NCBI RefSeq assembly: GCF_905397285.1
Contig: NZ_CAJPUX010000006.1
Location: 124,001 to 188,000 of the forward strand
DNA length: 64,000 nt
Origin: Cupriavidus plantarum
Lineage (GTDB): Bacteria > Pseudomonadota > Gammaproteobacteria > Burkholderiales > Burkholderiaceae
Direction: 5' to 3'
The position numbers and the translations under genes were made by a program. Position 1 is the first letter of the stretch; each line of letters starts with the position of its first letter. The notes below the pieces were generated by a model. It was given only the letters and a program-made list of their open reading frames with translations, was not told the DNA's origin and did not search any database. Positions 45,297 through 54,565 of this stretch are shown piece after piece.

Positions 45297-46187
45297 ATGA
45301 TTACCCTCACCGAGAAACTGAAAGAACAGTTCGACGCCGGCCTGCTGTCGGGCGAGACGCTAGGCGACGACTTCACGATCGCCCAGCCCGTGCATCGCTA
45401 CACCGACACCGACCACGCGATGTGGCGAACGCTCTACGAACGGCAGGCCGCGATGCTCAAGGGTCGCGTCTGCAACGAGTTCCTGGAGGGCCTCGACACG
45501 CTCGGCATGGACAAGCATCGCGTGCCCGACTTCGGCGCGCTCAACGAACGGTTGATGCGCGCGACCGGCTGGCAGATCGTGGCCGTGCCGGGCCTCGTGC
45601 CCGACGAGGTGTTCTTCGAGCATCTGGCCAACCGCCGCTTTCCGGCCAGCTGGTGGATGCGCAAGCCCGAGCAGCTCGATTACCTGCAGGAGCCCGACTG
45701 CTTTCACGACGTGTTCGGCCATGTGCCGCTGCTGATCAATCCCGTGTTCGCCGACTATATGGAGGCGTACGGCAAGGGCGGCCTGAAAGCGCATGGGCTC
45801 GGGGCGCTCGACATGCTCGCGCGGCTCTACTGGTACACGGTGGAATTCGGGCTCATCCGCACGCCCGAGGGCCTGCGCATCTACGGCGCCGGCATCGTGT
45901 CGAGTCAGGGCGAATCGATCTACAGCCTCGACGCGGCCAGTCCGAACCGGATCGGCTTCGATGTGCGGCGCATCATGCGCACGCGCTATCGCATCGACAC
46001 GTTCCAGAAGACCTACTTTGTCATCGACAGCTTCGAACAGCTGTTCGAGGCGACAGGACCCGACTTCACGCCGCTGTACGACGCGCTGCGCGCGCAGCCG
46101 ACGATGGGTGCGGGCGATATCGCCGAGGGCGACACCGTGATCCATGCGGGAACGCGCGAGGGGTGGGGCGACAGCGACGACATCTGA
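45297..46187 (+). CDS. phhA: Phenylalanine 4-hydroxylase
   Basis: PhhA converts phenylalanine to tyrosine with O2, tetrahydropterin and non-haem iron. The 296-residue bacterial form lacks the eukaryotic regulatory domain. Iron ligands are His137 and His142 (in HDVFGHVPLL) and Glu183 (in WYTVEFGLI). ATG 45297 with GGAG upstream replaces a longer frame. phhB, which recycles the pterin, follows 103 bases downstream. Confidence 0.97.
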   Translation: MITLTEKLKEQFDAGLLSGETLGDDFTIAQPVHRYTDTDHAMWRTLYERQAAMLKGRVCNEFLEGLDTLGMDKHRVPDFGALNERLMRATGWQIVAVPGLVPDEVFFEHLANRRFPASWWMRKPEQLDYLQEPDCFHDVFGHVPLLINPVFADYMEAYGKGGLKAHGLGALDMLARLYWYTVEFGLIRTPEGLRIYGAGIVSSQGESIYSLDAASPNRIGFDVRRIMRTRYRIDTFQKTYFVIDSFEQLFEATGPDFTPLYDALRAQPTMGAGDIAEGDTVIHAGTREGWGDSDDI

Positions 46188-46289
46188 CACGCCGCCGCTA
46201 TCTTGCCCGTATGCGCCCCCGATGCGCCCCCAATGCGCCATCCCGGCCTATTGTGGAACAATCCCAACCCTGCCCCTGACGAGCCGATC

Positions 46290-46589
46290 ATGACCCCACT
46301 TTCGCAAGAGGCGCGCGCGAGCCTGCTCGCCGGCCTGCCCGGCTGGACGCCCGTATCCGGCCGCGACGCCATTCAGAAATCGTTCCGGTTCGCCGACTTC
46401 AACGCCGCGTTCGGCTTCATGACGCGCGTGGCGCTGTACGCGGACAAGGCCGACCATCACCCGGAATGGTTCAACGTGTACAACCGTGTAGACATCACGC
46501 TGTCCACGCACGACGCCGATGGGGTGACCCAGCGCGATATCGACCTGGCCACGTTCATCGAGAAGGCCGCTGCGGGCCTCACGCGCTGA
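46290..46589 (+). CDS. phhB: Pterin-4a-carbinolamine dehydratase
   Basis: A 99-residue dehydratase that regenerates the pterin cofactor after each phenylalanine hydroxylase cycle. It has the active-site motif DHHPEW (55-60) and a third His74. Length and position after phhA are typical. The longer upstream frame is rejected. Confidence 0.95.
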   Translation: MTPLSQEARASLLAGLPGWTPVSGRDAIQKSFRFADFNAAFGFMTRVALYADKADHHPEWFNVYNRVDITLSTHDADGVTQRDIDLATFIEKAAAGLTR

Positions 46590-46676
46590 TGCGCGGACAC
46601 CTGTTAGGTCGCTGAAAGGCATGGCCCTGTACAATCGGCAACATTGCCGACCGATGCCAATTTCCCGTACAGAGCC

Positions 46677-47381
46677 ATGCGTATCCTGCTGATCGAGGAC
46701 GACCGTCAAATCGCCAGTGGCGTGGAAGCTGGCCTGTCGCGTGCTGGCCATCAGGTCCGCGTCGTGCATGACGGCGTCTATGCCACCGACCATCTGCTGC
46801 GCGACCAGCACGACCTCGTGATCCTCGACCTCGGCCTGCCCGGTATTGACGGCATGACGCTGCTGGCCCGCTACCGCGCGCGCAATCGCACCACGCCAGT
46901 GTTGATCCTGACCGCGCGCGACGAACTCGAGGACAAGCTCTCCGGGCTCAATGCCGGGGCCGACGACTACCTCGTCAAGCCCTTTGCGCTGCCCGAGCTC
47001 GAAGCGCGCGTGCGCGTGTTGCTGCGCCGCAGCCAGCATGGCGAGGCCGCACCCGAACGCGATGTGCGCCTGGGGCGTCTGCGGCTTTCGGGGAACGATC
47101 GTCGCATGTTCGTCGATGGCCGCCCGCTGGAACTGTCGCCGCGCGAATTCGCGGTGCTCGAGCTGCTGCTGCAGCGCCAGGGCCGCGTGGTCAGCAAGGC
47201 GCAGATGCAGGATCACCTCGCGACGTTCGCGCATCCCGCCGGCGAGGGCGGCGATACGGTGGGCGACACGGCGATCGAGGTCTATGTCCACCGCGTCCGC
47301 AAGAAGCTCGAGGACAGCGATGTGGAAATCGTCACGGTACGCGGCTTTGGCTACCTGCTGCAGATCCGCGCCGGACATTGA
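46677..47381 (+). CDS. OmpR-family response regulator (TctD/QseB-like)
   Basis: A 234-residue regulator with a receiver domain (phospho-acceptor Asp51 in LDLGLPG, Lys101) and a winged-helix OmpR DNA-binding domain. ATG 46677 is chosen because the family begins MRILLIEDD. It precedes the sensor kinase gene by 79 bases and forms a pair with it. The target genes are unknown; TctD-type pairs often control organic-acid uptake. Confidence 0.93.
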   Translation: MRILLIEDDRQIASGVEAGLSRAGHQVRVVHDGVYATDHLLRDQHDLVILDLGLPGIDGMTLLARYRARNRTTPVLILTARDELEDKLSGLNAGADDYLVKPFALPELEARVRVLLRRSQHGEAAPERDVRLGRLRLSGNDRRMFVDGRPLELSPREFAVLELLLQRQGRVVSKAQMQDHLATFAHPAGEGGDTVGDTAIEVYVHRVRKKLEDSDVEIVTVRGFGYLLQIRAGH

Positions 47382-47460
47382 TGCCACGGCGCCGCGCGCG
47401 GTCAACATGACCGTCTCCTTCCGCTTCGGCTGAGCCCTGCGTCCGTCCTCATCGATCGCC

Positions 47461-49170
47461 ATGTGGCCCCGCCATCAACCGCCTCCTCCCTCGCCAGCCA
47501 CGCCGCCGGCGGCCGGGTCGCGGGCGCGCGGTGGGGCGCGGGGCGCGACCAACCCGAGCCTGCGCATTCATCTGCTCCGCGCGCTGGCCACGCCGCTGTT
47601 CGCGCTCGTGCTCACCAGCGGCTCGCTGTCGTACTGGCTGGCCGCGCACTACACCACGCAGGTATTCGATCGCGCGCTCTATGGCGTGGCCAACAACATC
47701 GCGCAGCAGATCCGCATCGCCGGGCCGCGGCTCGAGCAGGACATTCCGATGATCGCGCAGACGCTCGTCGAGGCCGAGGGCAGCGATCGCATCTACTGGC
47801 GCATCCATGGTCCCGATGGGCTCATCGGCGGGATGGATACATGGCTCGGGTACGGCACGGGACAGACGTCGCTGCATGACGCGCGGCTGTTCTATGCGTG
47901 GTTCAGCGGCCGTCAGGTGCGCGCGGTGCGGCTGCCGGTGACGCTGCCGAGTCCGGCGAACGATGAATACGGCACGTCGACGAATGCGTCCGCCCCGGGC
48001 ACGCCCGAGGTCACCGTGCCGCGAGGCCCGATCGTGGTCGAGGTCGCGGAGCTGCTCGATCGCCGCGAGACGGCCGCCAACGAGATCCTGCTCTCCGTGT
48101 CGGTGCCGCTGCTGCTGTTGCTGCTGCTCGGCAGCCTGATCCTCTCGCACGTGCTCAAGGAAGAGCTCGTGCCGCTGCAGATCCTGACCGACAAGCTCAA
48201 TCGCCAGACCGCGCGTTCGCTGGCCGCGCTCGATGAGACGCAGGTGCCCGCGGAAGTGGAGCCGCTGATTCGCGGCCTCAATGCGCTGCTGTCTCGATTG
48301 CGCGATGCGCTCGATGCGCAGCGCAAGTTCATTGCGGATGCCGCGCACCAGCTGCGCACGCCGCTCACCGCCGTCAAGCTGCATGCCGACCGCGCGATGG
48401 AAGCGGACACGCTCGACGTGGCGCGTCATGCCTTGCGGGAAGTCCAGACGGCCGCCGATCGCGCGGTGCGGCTCTCTAACCAGTTGCTGTCGCTGGCGCG
48501 CGCGGAGCCCGGTCTATCGCTCGAGCGGCTCGGGCCCGTCGAGCATTTCGATCTGGCGGAGCTCGCGTTCGAGATCGGCGCGGAATGGGTGCCGCAAGCG
48601 TTGGCGCGTCGTATCGATCTGGGCTTCGAGGTATTGCCGGGGCCGACGTTCACGGGCGGCGCGCCCGCGCAGGTGCGCGGCAATCGATTGCTCATGCGCG
48701 AGGCGCTGAGCAACCTGATCGATAACGCGGTGAAGTATGTGCCGGCCGGCGGCCGCATCACGGTGCGTGCCGGCGGCGAAACCATGGGCCATCGCGGCAT
48801 GGCCGTGGTGATGATCGAGGACAACGGGCCGGGCATTCCGCCGGCGCGCCGCGACGAGGTGTTCAAGCGCTTCTTCCGCGGCGACGATACGCCCGGTGTC
48901 GCGCGGCAGGCCGCGCCGAGCGGCGCGGGCCTCGGCCTCGCCATCGTGCACGAGATCGTGACGCTGCATCAGGGCACGATCCGCATCGAGGATGTCCCCG
49001 CGCCCGTGCCAGTGCCCGCCGCCGTGCACGAGGGGGCAGGCGCGGAAGCCAGCGTTCCCGCGGACGCGGCGCCACGCCGGCCGTCGATGCGGTTCGTGAT
49101 TCGCATCCCTTGCGAGCCCGCGCCCGCGCCGTCCGGCCTGCCGTTCTCGCAGGTCACGCAGCGCGGCTGA
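47461..49170 (+). CDS. TctE-like sensor histidine kinase
   Basis: A 569-residue inner-membrane kinase. After a Pro/Ala-rich cytosolic start it has a membrane helix near 43-62, a periplasmic 2CSK_N-type sensor domain (about 65-205), a second helix near 209-230, HisKA with His296 in DAAHQLRTPL, the N box NLIDNAVKY, the G1 box EDNGPGIP and the G2 box GAGLGLAI. A Pro/Ala-rich insert lies between the G2 box and the last strand. Start choice is uncertain because no ribosome site is visible. Confidence 0.92.
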   Translation: MWPRHQPPPPSPATPPAAGSRARGGARGATNPSLRIHLLRALATPLFALVLTSGSLSYWLAAHYTTQVFDRALYGVANNIAQQIRIAGPRLEQDIPMIAQTLVEAEGSDRIYWRIHGPDGLIGGMDTWLGYGTGQTSLHDARLFYAWFSGRQVRAVRLPVTLPSPANDEYGTSTNASAPGTPEVTVPRGPIVVEVAELLDRRETAANEILLSVSVPLLLLLLLGSLILSHVLKEELVPLQILTDKLNRQTARSLAALDETQVPAEVEPLIRGLNALLSRLRDALDAQRKFIADAAHQLRTPLTAVKLHADRAMEADTLDVARHALREVQTAADRAVRLSNQLLSLARAEPGLSLERLGPVEHFDLAELAFEIGAEWVPQALARRIDLGFEVLPGPTFTGGAPAQVRGNRLLMREALSNLIDNAVKYVPAGGRITVRAGGETMGHRGMAVVMIEDNGPGIPPARRDEVFKRFFRGDDTPGVARQAAPSGAGLGLAIVHEIVTLHQGTIRIEDVPAPVPVPAAVHEGAGAEASVPADAAPRRPSMRFVIRIPCEPAPAPSGLPFSQVTQRG

Positions 49171-49209
49171 GGGCACGCCCCCGGGCCGCGCCGGTCTTAC
49201 TCGCTGCCC

Positions 49210-49734
49210 TTACTTTTTCTTGCCGCGCTTTTCTTTCGGCGCGAGCATCGTGCCGCGGCACTCGGGGCTGCCGCAACGGCATTCGAACTCTTTCTTGAGC
49301 TTCTTCGTGTACGGCGCGTCGAGCACGAGGCCGTAGTCGTAGAACAGCTCTTCGCCCTCAGCGATATCGCGCAGCGCGTGGATGAACACGCGGCCCTTCT
49401 TCTCGCGGGCCTCGCAGTTCGGTTCGCACGCATGATTGATCCAGCGGGCGCGGTTCCCGCCGAACTTGGCGTCGATCACGCTGCCGTCATCGAGGCTGAA
49501 GTAGAACGTGTGATTGGGATCGTCCGGATCGTGCGGATGACGCTTGAGCGCTTCCTTCCACGAAATGTGCTCGCCCTTGTATTCGATGATGCGCTCGTCC
49601 TCGGCGATATCGCCGATCGCATAGACGCCGCGGCCATGCACGCCCGATTGCCGGACCTCGATACGATCGCTCGCGGTCTTCTTCTTCCCGCCGGCCTTCT
49701 TGTCGGCTTTCTTCACCTTCGCGTTGTCCGCCAT
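49210..49734 (-). CDS. SET-domain protein lysine methyltransferase
   Basis: A 174-residue protein with a Lys-rich N-terminus (about 22 residues), a SET domain and a post-SET zinc motif. It shows GRGVYA (35-40), RWINHACEPNC (97-107), the catalytic-loop tyrosines in EELFYDYG (128-135) and CRCGSPEC (152-159). SET proteins methylate lysines with S-adenosylmethionine; the bacterial target is not known, though ribosomal or HU-type proteins are plausible. It stands alone between a kinase gene and an autotransporter. Confidence 0.9.
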   Translation of the reverse strand: MADNAKVKKADKKAGGKKKTASDRIEVRQSGVHGRGVYAIGDIAEDERIIEYKGEHISWKEALKRHPHDPDDPNHTFYFSLDDGSVIDAKFGGNRARWINHACEPNCEAREKKGRVFIHALRDIAEGEELFYDYGLVLDAPYTKKLKKEFECRCGSPECRGTMLAPKEKRGKKK

Positions 49735-49836
49735 GTTCCTTCCCGAATGGAGAAATGCCGGGAGTTCCGGCGCGAACGGAATGATACCTGCGTGTCGTGA
49801 CAACGACCGCATTCGATCGTCGCGATTTGTCCACGA

Positions 49837-52800
49837 TCACCAGGTGTACGTGATGCCCGCCCGCACGGCGTACTGGTGAAAATCGTTCGCGCCCCAGCTG
49901 CCGGACACATGGGTCCATCCCGTCCATCGTCGGCCGAGCGCGGCGTCGAGGCCAAGCTTGACCTCGTAACGGTTTGCGGGGAACAGGTTGCCGATCGGCA
50001 CCTGGTTGAACGACACGCTGCCGTCGGTGCTCCCATGCCACCAGTTGAGCGTGAGCGAGGGTTCGATCCTGCGTGCGTTGTCGTCCGGCATCGCGATGGG
50101 CCGCGCGATGCGCACGCCGACGCGCGTGATCGTGCCATCGCTGCCCGTGCCCTGTACGCGCGTGCCGTTGGGCTCGGTGATGTCGTCATCGGTAACGTTG
50201 GCGTAGAGCCATTGGATCTGCGGCTGCACGATCCACCCTTTCGGCAATGGCACGGCGTAGCCCGCTTCCGCCGAGACGTTCCAGCTGCTGCCGTCGTAGT
50301 GGACCGACGGCAATCCATCGCCGTCCACGCGCTGTCGGAACCAGCCGCGGCCGAACCAGATGTCGACGTAGCCACCGAGGCGGCTCTCGTCGTGCTGGTA
50401 CCACGTGCCGTAGGCACCGGCTTGCCAGCCTTCCACATTGCCCCGCGCATGCGCCGCGTTGCCGGCCGCGTCGGCATGGCTCGTGGCCTGACCGTAGGCG
50501 CCCATGATGCCTGCGTGCACCGCGCCGGCATCGTCACGCTGGGACACCGGCCATCGCGCGATCTCGGCGCCGCCGTGCAGCAGGAAGCCATCGGTGGAGA
50601 CATGGAGGCTGTCGTCGCCGCTGGTGCTGCCGGACCACTGGCCAACGGCCCGGAGCCAGACGGGACCGCGCCGGGACGATGCGGGGTCGAGGGGCGTGGC
50701 CGATGCGCCCACCGTGCCTGCTGTGCCTGCTGTGGAAGACACCCCTGTCGCGTCCGAAGCGGCGACCATCGGCCATGGCGCTGCCCGGCCGGTCTCGGTG
50801 GGCCGGTCGTGTAGACCGTGAACGAACATCAGGCCTGCCACGCGGTGGTTGGCGAGGTACGCGCCGACCTCGGGCCGGTAGAGCGGCAGCGGCGCCGCCG
50901 CAGGCTCGAGCACGCGGGATGGCGCCGGTGGGGTGGGCGCAGGGGTGGGCACGGGCGCCGGGCTCGGTGCTGGCGCGGGCGCAGGGGTGGGCGCGGGTAC
51001 GGGTGTCGGCGCGGGCGAGGGTCCGGGCGCTGGAGCCGGCGCGGGCGCAGGGGTTGGGGTCGGCGTAGGGGCTGGGGCTGGGGCTGGCGCGGGCGCAGGC
51101 GTGGGTACGGGCGCCGGCCGCATCGAGCGCAGGTACCACTGACCGTCCGCCGGATCGGCCACGCCGCCCTGATACAGCAGGTACTCGTACGGCCCGGCCA
51201 CCACCCGGCCCTCGAGCACGAACGCACCCGCTGCTGACCGCTCGCGCCTTGTCACGGCCACGACGCGGATGCCATCGCCCGGCGTCACGGCGCCCGCGCC
51301 CATCGCCCCGCTCACGGGCACCACGCCAAGACGTGTCGCCCCAACGCCGCCAAGCGCCGTCGCGTCGGCCACCAGCATGTCGCTGCGCGCCCCCGCGCCG
51401 CCCCCATCGAGCACGGTCTCGATGCGCATCGTCCCGCCATTGGCGATATACGGCCCGCCGCTCACCACAAGCCGGTCTTCGGCCACCCCGTTGATCATCG
51501 TGACCATGCCGCGATGATCAAGCGAACCCGCGATCGTGAACACCGCATCGGGCCCGCCGGCCAGCGCCGGCAAAGCATTGCCAACACCGATCAGTCCCGC
51601 GCTGACCACGGGACCGGTCACCTTGCCGTACCCGCCCAGCGCGCCATTCACCCCGACGACCACCGGTCCACCGCCGGAGAGTTCCGCCGGCACGTCCGGC
51701 CGATCTCCCACCACCAGCGTCCCCGCCTCGACCGTCGTCCCTCCACCATATGGATGCGTCCCCTGGAACACGAGCTTGCCCGTCCCGGCCTGCGTCACCG
51801 AGCCGCTGCCGCTGACGACGCCCGTCTGTACCAGCGTATCCGCGCGCCGGTACACGAGCGACGCATCGTTGACGATCGGCCCGGCCACACTGCCACTCGT
51901 ACCGCCATTCCCCAGCTGAAGCACGCCACCGAGGATCGTCGTGCCACCCGTGTAATGGCTGTTGCCGGTCAGCGTCAGCGTACCGGCGCCCCGCTTCGTG
52001 ATGCCTCCGACGCCCGTCATCACGCTTCGCAGTTCGGTCGATAAGCCGTTGCTGTCGAAGGTCCCCCCTCCCGCGCGCACGGAGATGGGCCGCCCGATGA
52101 AACCGAACGATCCATTCAGATAACGCAGCGTGCCCCCATCGAACACAATGCCGTTGCCGAGCGTGCCCAGGTTATTCGGATCGGAAAACGCGAGCGTTCC
52201 GCCCTCGATGATGGTCAGGCCGGTATAGGTATTCGCCGCCGTCAGCCGCAACTCGCCCGCCCCGCGCTTGGTCAGCGTGCCATGGCCACTGATCACGCCG
52301 CCAAAGGTCACCGCGTCGCCGCGATCGAACACGAGCGCGCCGGCGTTGGCGATGGGACCTGACAGGCTGCCGGACATCGCGCCATCGCCGATACGCAAGG
52401 TGCCCGCCGAGATCGTGGTGCCACCGCTGTAGCCCGCCGCGCGCGTGATGGCCAGCGTGCCCGCCCCGCTCTTCTGCAGCGATCCGCTCCCCGTCATTGG
52501 ACTCGCCAGCTCGAGCGTGGCACCGGAGGCGATATCGGCGGTTACCGCGCCCGTCAGTGCGACATTGCGGGCCGACGCCAGGGTGCCCTCTCCCGCGATG
52601 TGGGCACCGCCTTGCAGTTCGGTGCCGAGCGCGTCGAGGGCGAACCGCCCGCCGGATACCGCGAGCGTGCCGCCATCCCGAACGATCAATTGCCGCGCGC
52701 GCAACGCTGCGTCGGCGCCCGCGCGCAGCGTCGCCGACGGATTCACCGTGAACGCTCCGCCGGCGGCAACGCCTGGACCGTAGTGTCTTCCATAGCGGGC

Positions 52801-53688
52801 GCCGTCGGCCAGCGTGAAGGTGCCGCCAACCACCGAAGTATCTGCATGGATCGCCGAGTCGAACGCCGGCTGCCCTGCGTTGCCATGGAAGACGACCTCG
52901 CCGGCCCCGGTCTTGGTCACGGTGACGAGCGCGGTGTCGGCCGAATCGATCGGATCCCGAAACACGATGCGCTGCCCCGCCGCGGCACGCAGCGTCAGGT
53001 TCGCATTCCCGGCGAAATGGATGGCATTCGGCTGGGCTGAACCCGAGGCTGCGCGGTCCTGGTTGCCGCTGAACGCGATGCTTCCGCCCTGCGCGTCGAG
53101 CTCGAGCGTCCCCGCGCGCACGAAGGCCGCGCCCCCTCGTCCCGTGGCGGTATTGCCAGAGAACATGACACCGCCCGCGCCGGCGGTGATGCGCATGGCG
53201 GTGCCGTCGATGGCGCCGGCCAGGGCGAATGCCGTACCGTTGGCGCCGGTCAATCCGGAAAACGTGACGTCGGCAAGCCGGACCTCGGAGGTCCGGCCGC
53301 TGCCAAGATCGTGGAACACCGCATCCCCGGGCCCGCCGGCCTGTGTGAGCCGCAGACCGGACCACGACACGACGCTGCCCGCGACGGTGGTGCCGTCGTA
53401 GTAGAACGCGGCAGTCGATCCCCGTGTCACCGTATGACCGTTTCCCCGAATATCGAGCATCTGACGTTCGCCCGAATTTGATTGCACCGCCATTTGCCAT
53501 GTCGCATCGTTTTGCAACGAGAAACTGAATCGTGTGGCATTCCAATTCGGGATACTGCCCACAGCGCTATTCAAATAGCCGCCAATATCTTCCCCCACCG
53601 GGATCGCGACTTGTGCGGATGCCGTGGAAGCCAGCAGGCAGGCGCCAAGGCACGGCATCATGCCTGCACTCATACCGTTGATACGCAT
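49837..53688 (-). CDS. Autotransporter with PATR repeats and Pro-Ala linker
   Basis: A type V secreted surface protein of 1283 residues. ATG 53688 with GGGAGGT upstream gives a signal peptide cut after ASA. The passenger (to about residue 860) is a beta-helix with several autotransporter-associated repeats of the form GxLTKxGAGxLxLTxxNxYxG. A linker of alternating Pro/Ala/Thr (50932-51115) leads to the C-terminal beta-barrel ending AGITYTW. No protease or GDSL motif is seen, so adhesion or biofilm function is inferred. Its upstream region carries the GTATAC cluster. Confidence 0.93.
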   Translation of the reverse strand: MRINGMSAGMMPCLGACLLASTASAQVAIPVGEDIGGYLNSAVGSIPNWNATRFSFSLQNDATWQMAVQSNSGERQMLDIRGNGHTVTRGSTAAFYYDGTTVAGSVVSWSGLRLTQAGGPGDAVFHDLGSGRTSEVRLADVTFSGLTGANGTAFALAGAIDGTAMRITAGAGGVMFSGNTATGRGGAAFVRAGTLELDAQGGSIAFSGNQDRAASGSAQPNAIHFAGNANLTLRAAAGQRIVFRDPIDSADTALVTVTKTGAGEVVFHGNAGQPAFDSAIHADTSVVGGTFTLADGARYGRHYGPGVAAGGAFTVNPSATLRAGADAALRARQLIVRDGGTLAVSGGRFALDALGTELQGGAHIAGEGTLASARNVALTGAVTADIASGATLELASPMTGSGSLQKSGAGTLAITRAAGYSGGTTISAGTLRIGDGAMSGSLSGPIANAGALVFDRGDAVTFGGVISGHGTLTKRGAGELRLTAANTYTGLTIIEGGTLAFSDPNNLGTLGNGIVFDGGTLRYLNGSFGFIGRPISVRAGGGTFDSNGLSTELRSVMTGVGGITKRGAGTLTLTGNSHYTGGTTILGGVLQLGNGGTSGSVAGPIVNDASLVYRRADTLVQTGVVSGSGSVTQAGTGKLVFQGTHPYGGGTTVEAGTLVVGDRPDVPAELSGGGPVVVGVNGALGGYGKVTGPVVSAGLIGVGNALPALAGGPDAVFTIAGSLDHRGMVTMINGVAEDRLVVSGGPYIANGGTMRIETVLDGGGAGARSDMLVADATALGGVGATRLGVVPVSGAMGAGAVTPGDGIRVVAVTRRERSAAGAFVLEGRVVAGPYEYLLYQGGVADPADGQWYLRSMRPAPVPTPAPAPAPAPAPTPTPTPAPAPAPAPGPSPAPTPVPAPTPAPAPAPSPAPVPTPAPTPPAPSRVLEPAAAPLPLYRPEVGAYLANHRVAGLMFVHGLHDRPTETGRAAPWPMVAASDATGVSSTAGTAGTVGASATPLDPASSRRGPVWLRAVGQWSGSTSGDDSLHVSTDGFLLHGGAEIARWPVSQRDDAGAVHAGIMGAYGQATSHADAAGNAAHARGNVEGWQAGAYGTWYQHDESRLGGYVDIWFGRGWFRQRVDGDGLPSVHYDGSSWNVSAEAGYAVPLPKGWIVQPQIQWLYANVTDDDITEPNGTRVQGTGSDGTITRVGVRIARPIAMPDDNARRIEPSLTLNWWHGSTDGSVSFNQVPIGNLFPANRYEVKLGLDAALGRRWTGWTHVSGSWGANDFHQYAVRAGITYTW
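50932..51115. repeat. Low-complexity repeat coding for the autotransporter Pro-Ala hinge
   Basis: A GC-rich tract of short 6-bp units on the minus strand coding for Pro-Ala, with Pro-Thr, Pro-Ser and Pro-Gly variations. It joins the passenger to the barrel domain. Such tracts change length readily. Confidence 0.85.
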
Positions 53689-53868
53689 CACTACCTCCCG
53701 CGCGGAGATTTCACGATTGGGATGTAACCGGAAAAATCGTCAGGGGCGTGAAGATATTAAATACGAAATCCGTTTCGATGTGCCATCGTAATGCGCGCCA
53801 ATATCAGCAGATATTCAATGCATATTTCTCAGATATTTACGATGCACATGGCGCCGCGGACCGCCTTT

Positions 53869-53877
53869 TGTGGATAA
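53869..53877 (-). promoter_or_regulatory. DnaA box
   Basis: TGTGGATAA, an exact minus-strand match to TTATCCACA. A near-match GGTGGATAA follows at 53891-53899. Both lie just after the AT-rich inverted-repeat segment. Confidence 0.45.
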
Positions 53878-54072
53878 CCCCGCCTCCAGCGGTGGATAAG
53901 GCTGCGTTTACGGTGTGGGTTTGCTGGGGCTGACATGGGGACGTATACGGAACAAGTTGGAGGTATACGTCGGGGGCCCTCATGCAAAAGGTTGAGTCAT
54001 CCCCACGCGCCAACACTTCATCCCTGTGGTTTCTGTATACCTAACTCTCTGATTCAATTGACGTATACGTGG

Positions 54073-54081
54073 TTATCCACA
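54073..54081 (+). promoter_or_regulatory. DnaA box
   Basis: TTATCCACA, an exact DnaA-box match, lies five bases after the GTATAC at 54063-54068. Confidence 0.45.
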
Positions 54082-54396
54082 GAAAAGGGGGTCGTTTACC
54101 TATCACTACTATCTGTATACATGAAAGAAAGATGTAAACCCGAAGGCATGGGCGTCGCGCCGGCGGAATTGGGAAGCCCGCCCCGGGACTTCGCTTCGCG
54201 AGGCCACGGGCCGCGTATACCCGTTGGGTGTCCTGAGGAGTGCGGGACACAGCGCCGAGGGACATCAGCGGCCCGGAGAGCACTGCGGACAGCTTCATAG
54301 GCCCGTATACGTCCCCAGACGTCCCAGCATCCCTTACCGTGCCCCAGCGCCCTCGCCATTGCCTCAGGAGCGGTCAGGGGTGCTCAGGGACGCTGT

Positions 54397-54449
54397 GGGG
54401 CGCTTGGGGGGCGCTAGGGGGCGCTTGGGTGCGCTCGGGTGCGCTCGGG
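54397..54449 (+). repeat. Phased G-run tract, G-quadruplex-type motif
   Basis: Six runs of 3-6 G at 54397-54400, 54406-54411, 54417-54421, 54427-54429, 54437-54439 and 54447-54449 alternate with short CGCTT/CGCTA/TGCGCTC loops, giving a period close to ten bases. It lies about 210 bases upstream of the HU gene on the coding strand. Confidence 0.75.
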
Positions 54450-54559
54450 TGCGTATACGGCGCTTCAGACGGCTTCCCCACCCTCCAATTTCGCGCCAAA
54501 TCCGACCACCCGATACCAATCGGTAACATTCTCGTCCCGGTGCGCCTTGCCCGACACGG

Positions 54560-54565
54560 TATGAT
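54560..54565 (+). promoter_or_regulatory. Possible -10 element of the HU gene
   Basis: TATGAT lies 92 bases upstream of the HU start codon. No good -35 hexamer is present at 16-18 bases, so the promoter assignment is tentative. Confidence 0.35.

Larger units (their letters stand above)
53943..54458. repeat. Cluster of eight GTATAC palindromes
   Basis: GTATAC occurs at 53943, 53963, 54035, 54063, 54115, 54215, 54305 and 54453 (start positions), often extended to CGTATACG. Spacing is irregular (20 to 148 bases). The motif is rare in high-GC DNA. It could be the binding site of a regulator or a nucleoid-associated protein. Confidence 0.85.

Noticed and set aside
52172..53545. A 457-codon minus-strand frame inside the autotransporter gene
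   Set aside because: Alternative frame of the autotransporter with Arg-rich low-complexity translation.
54041..54359. Small minus-strand frames in the autotransporter-HU gap
   Set aside because: No ribosome site or recognisable features; the region is better explained as non-coding repeats.
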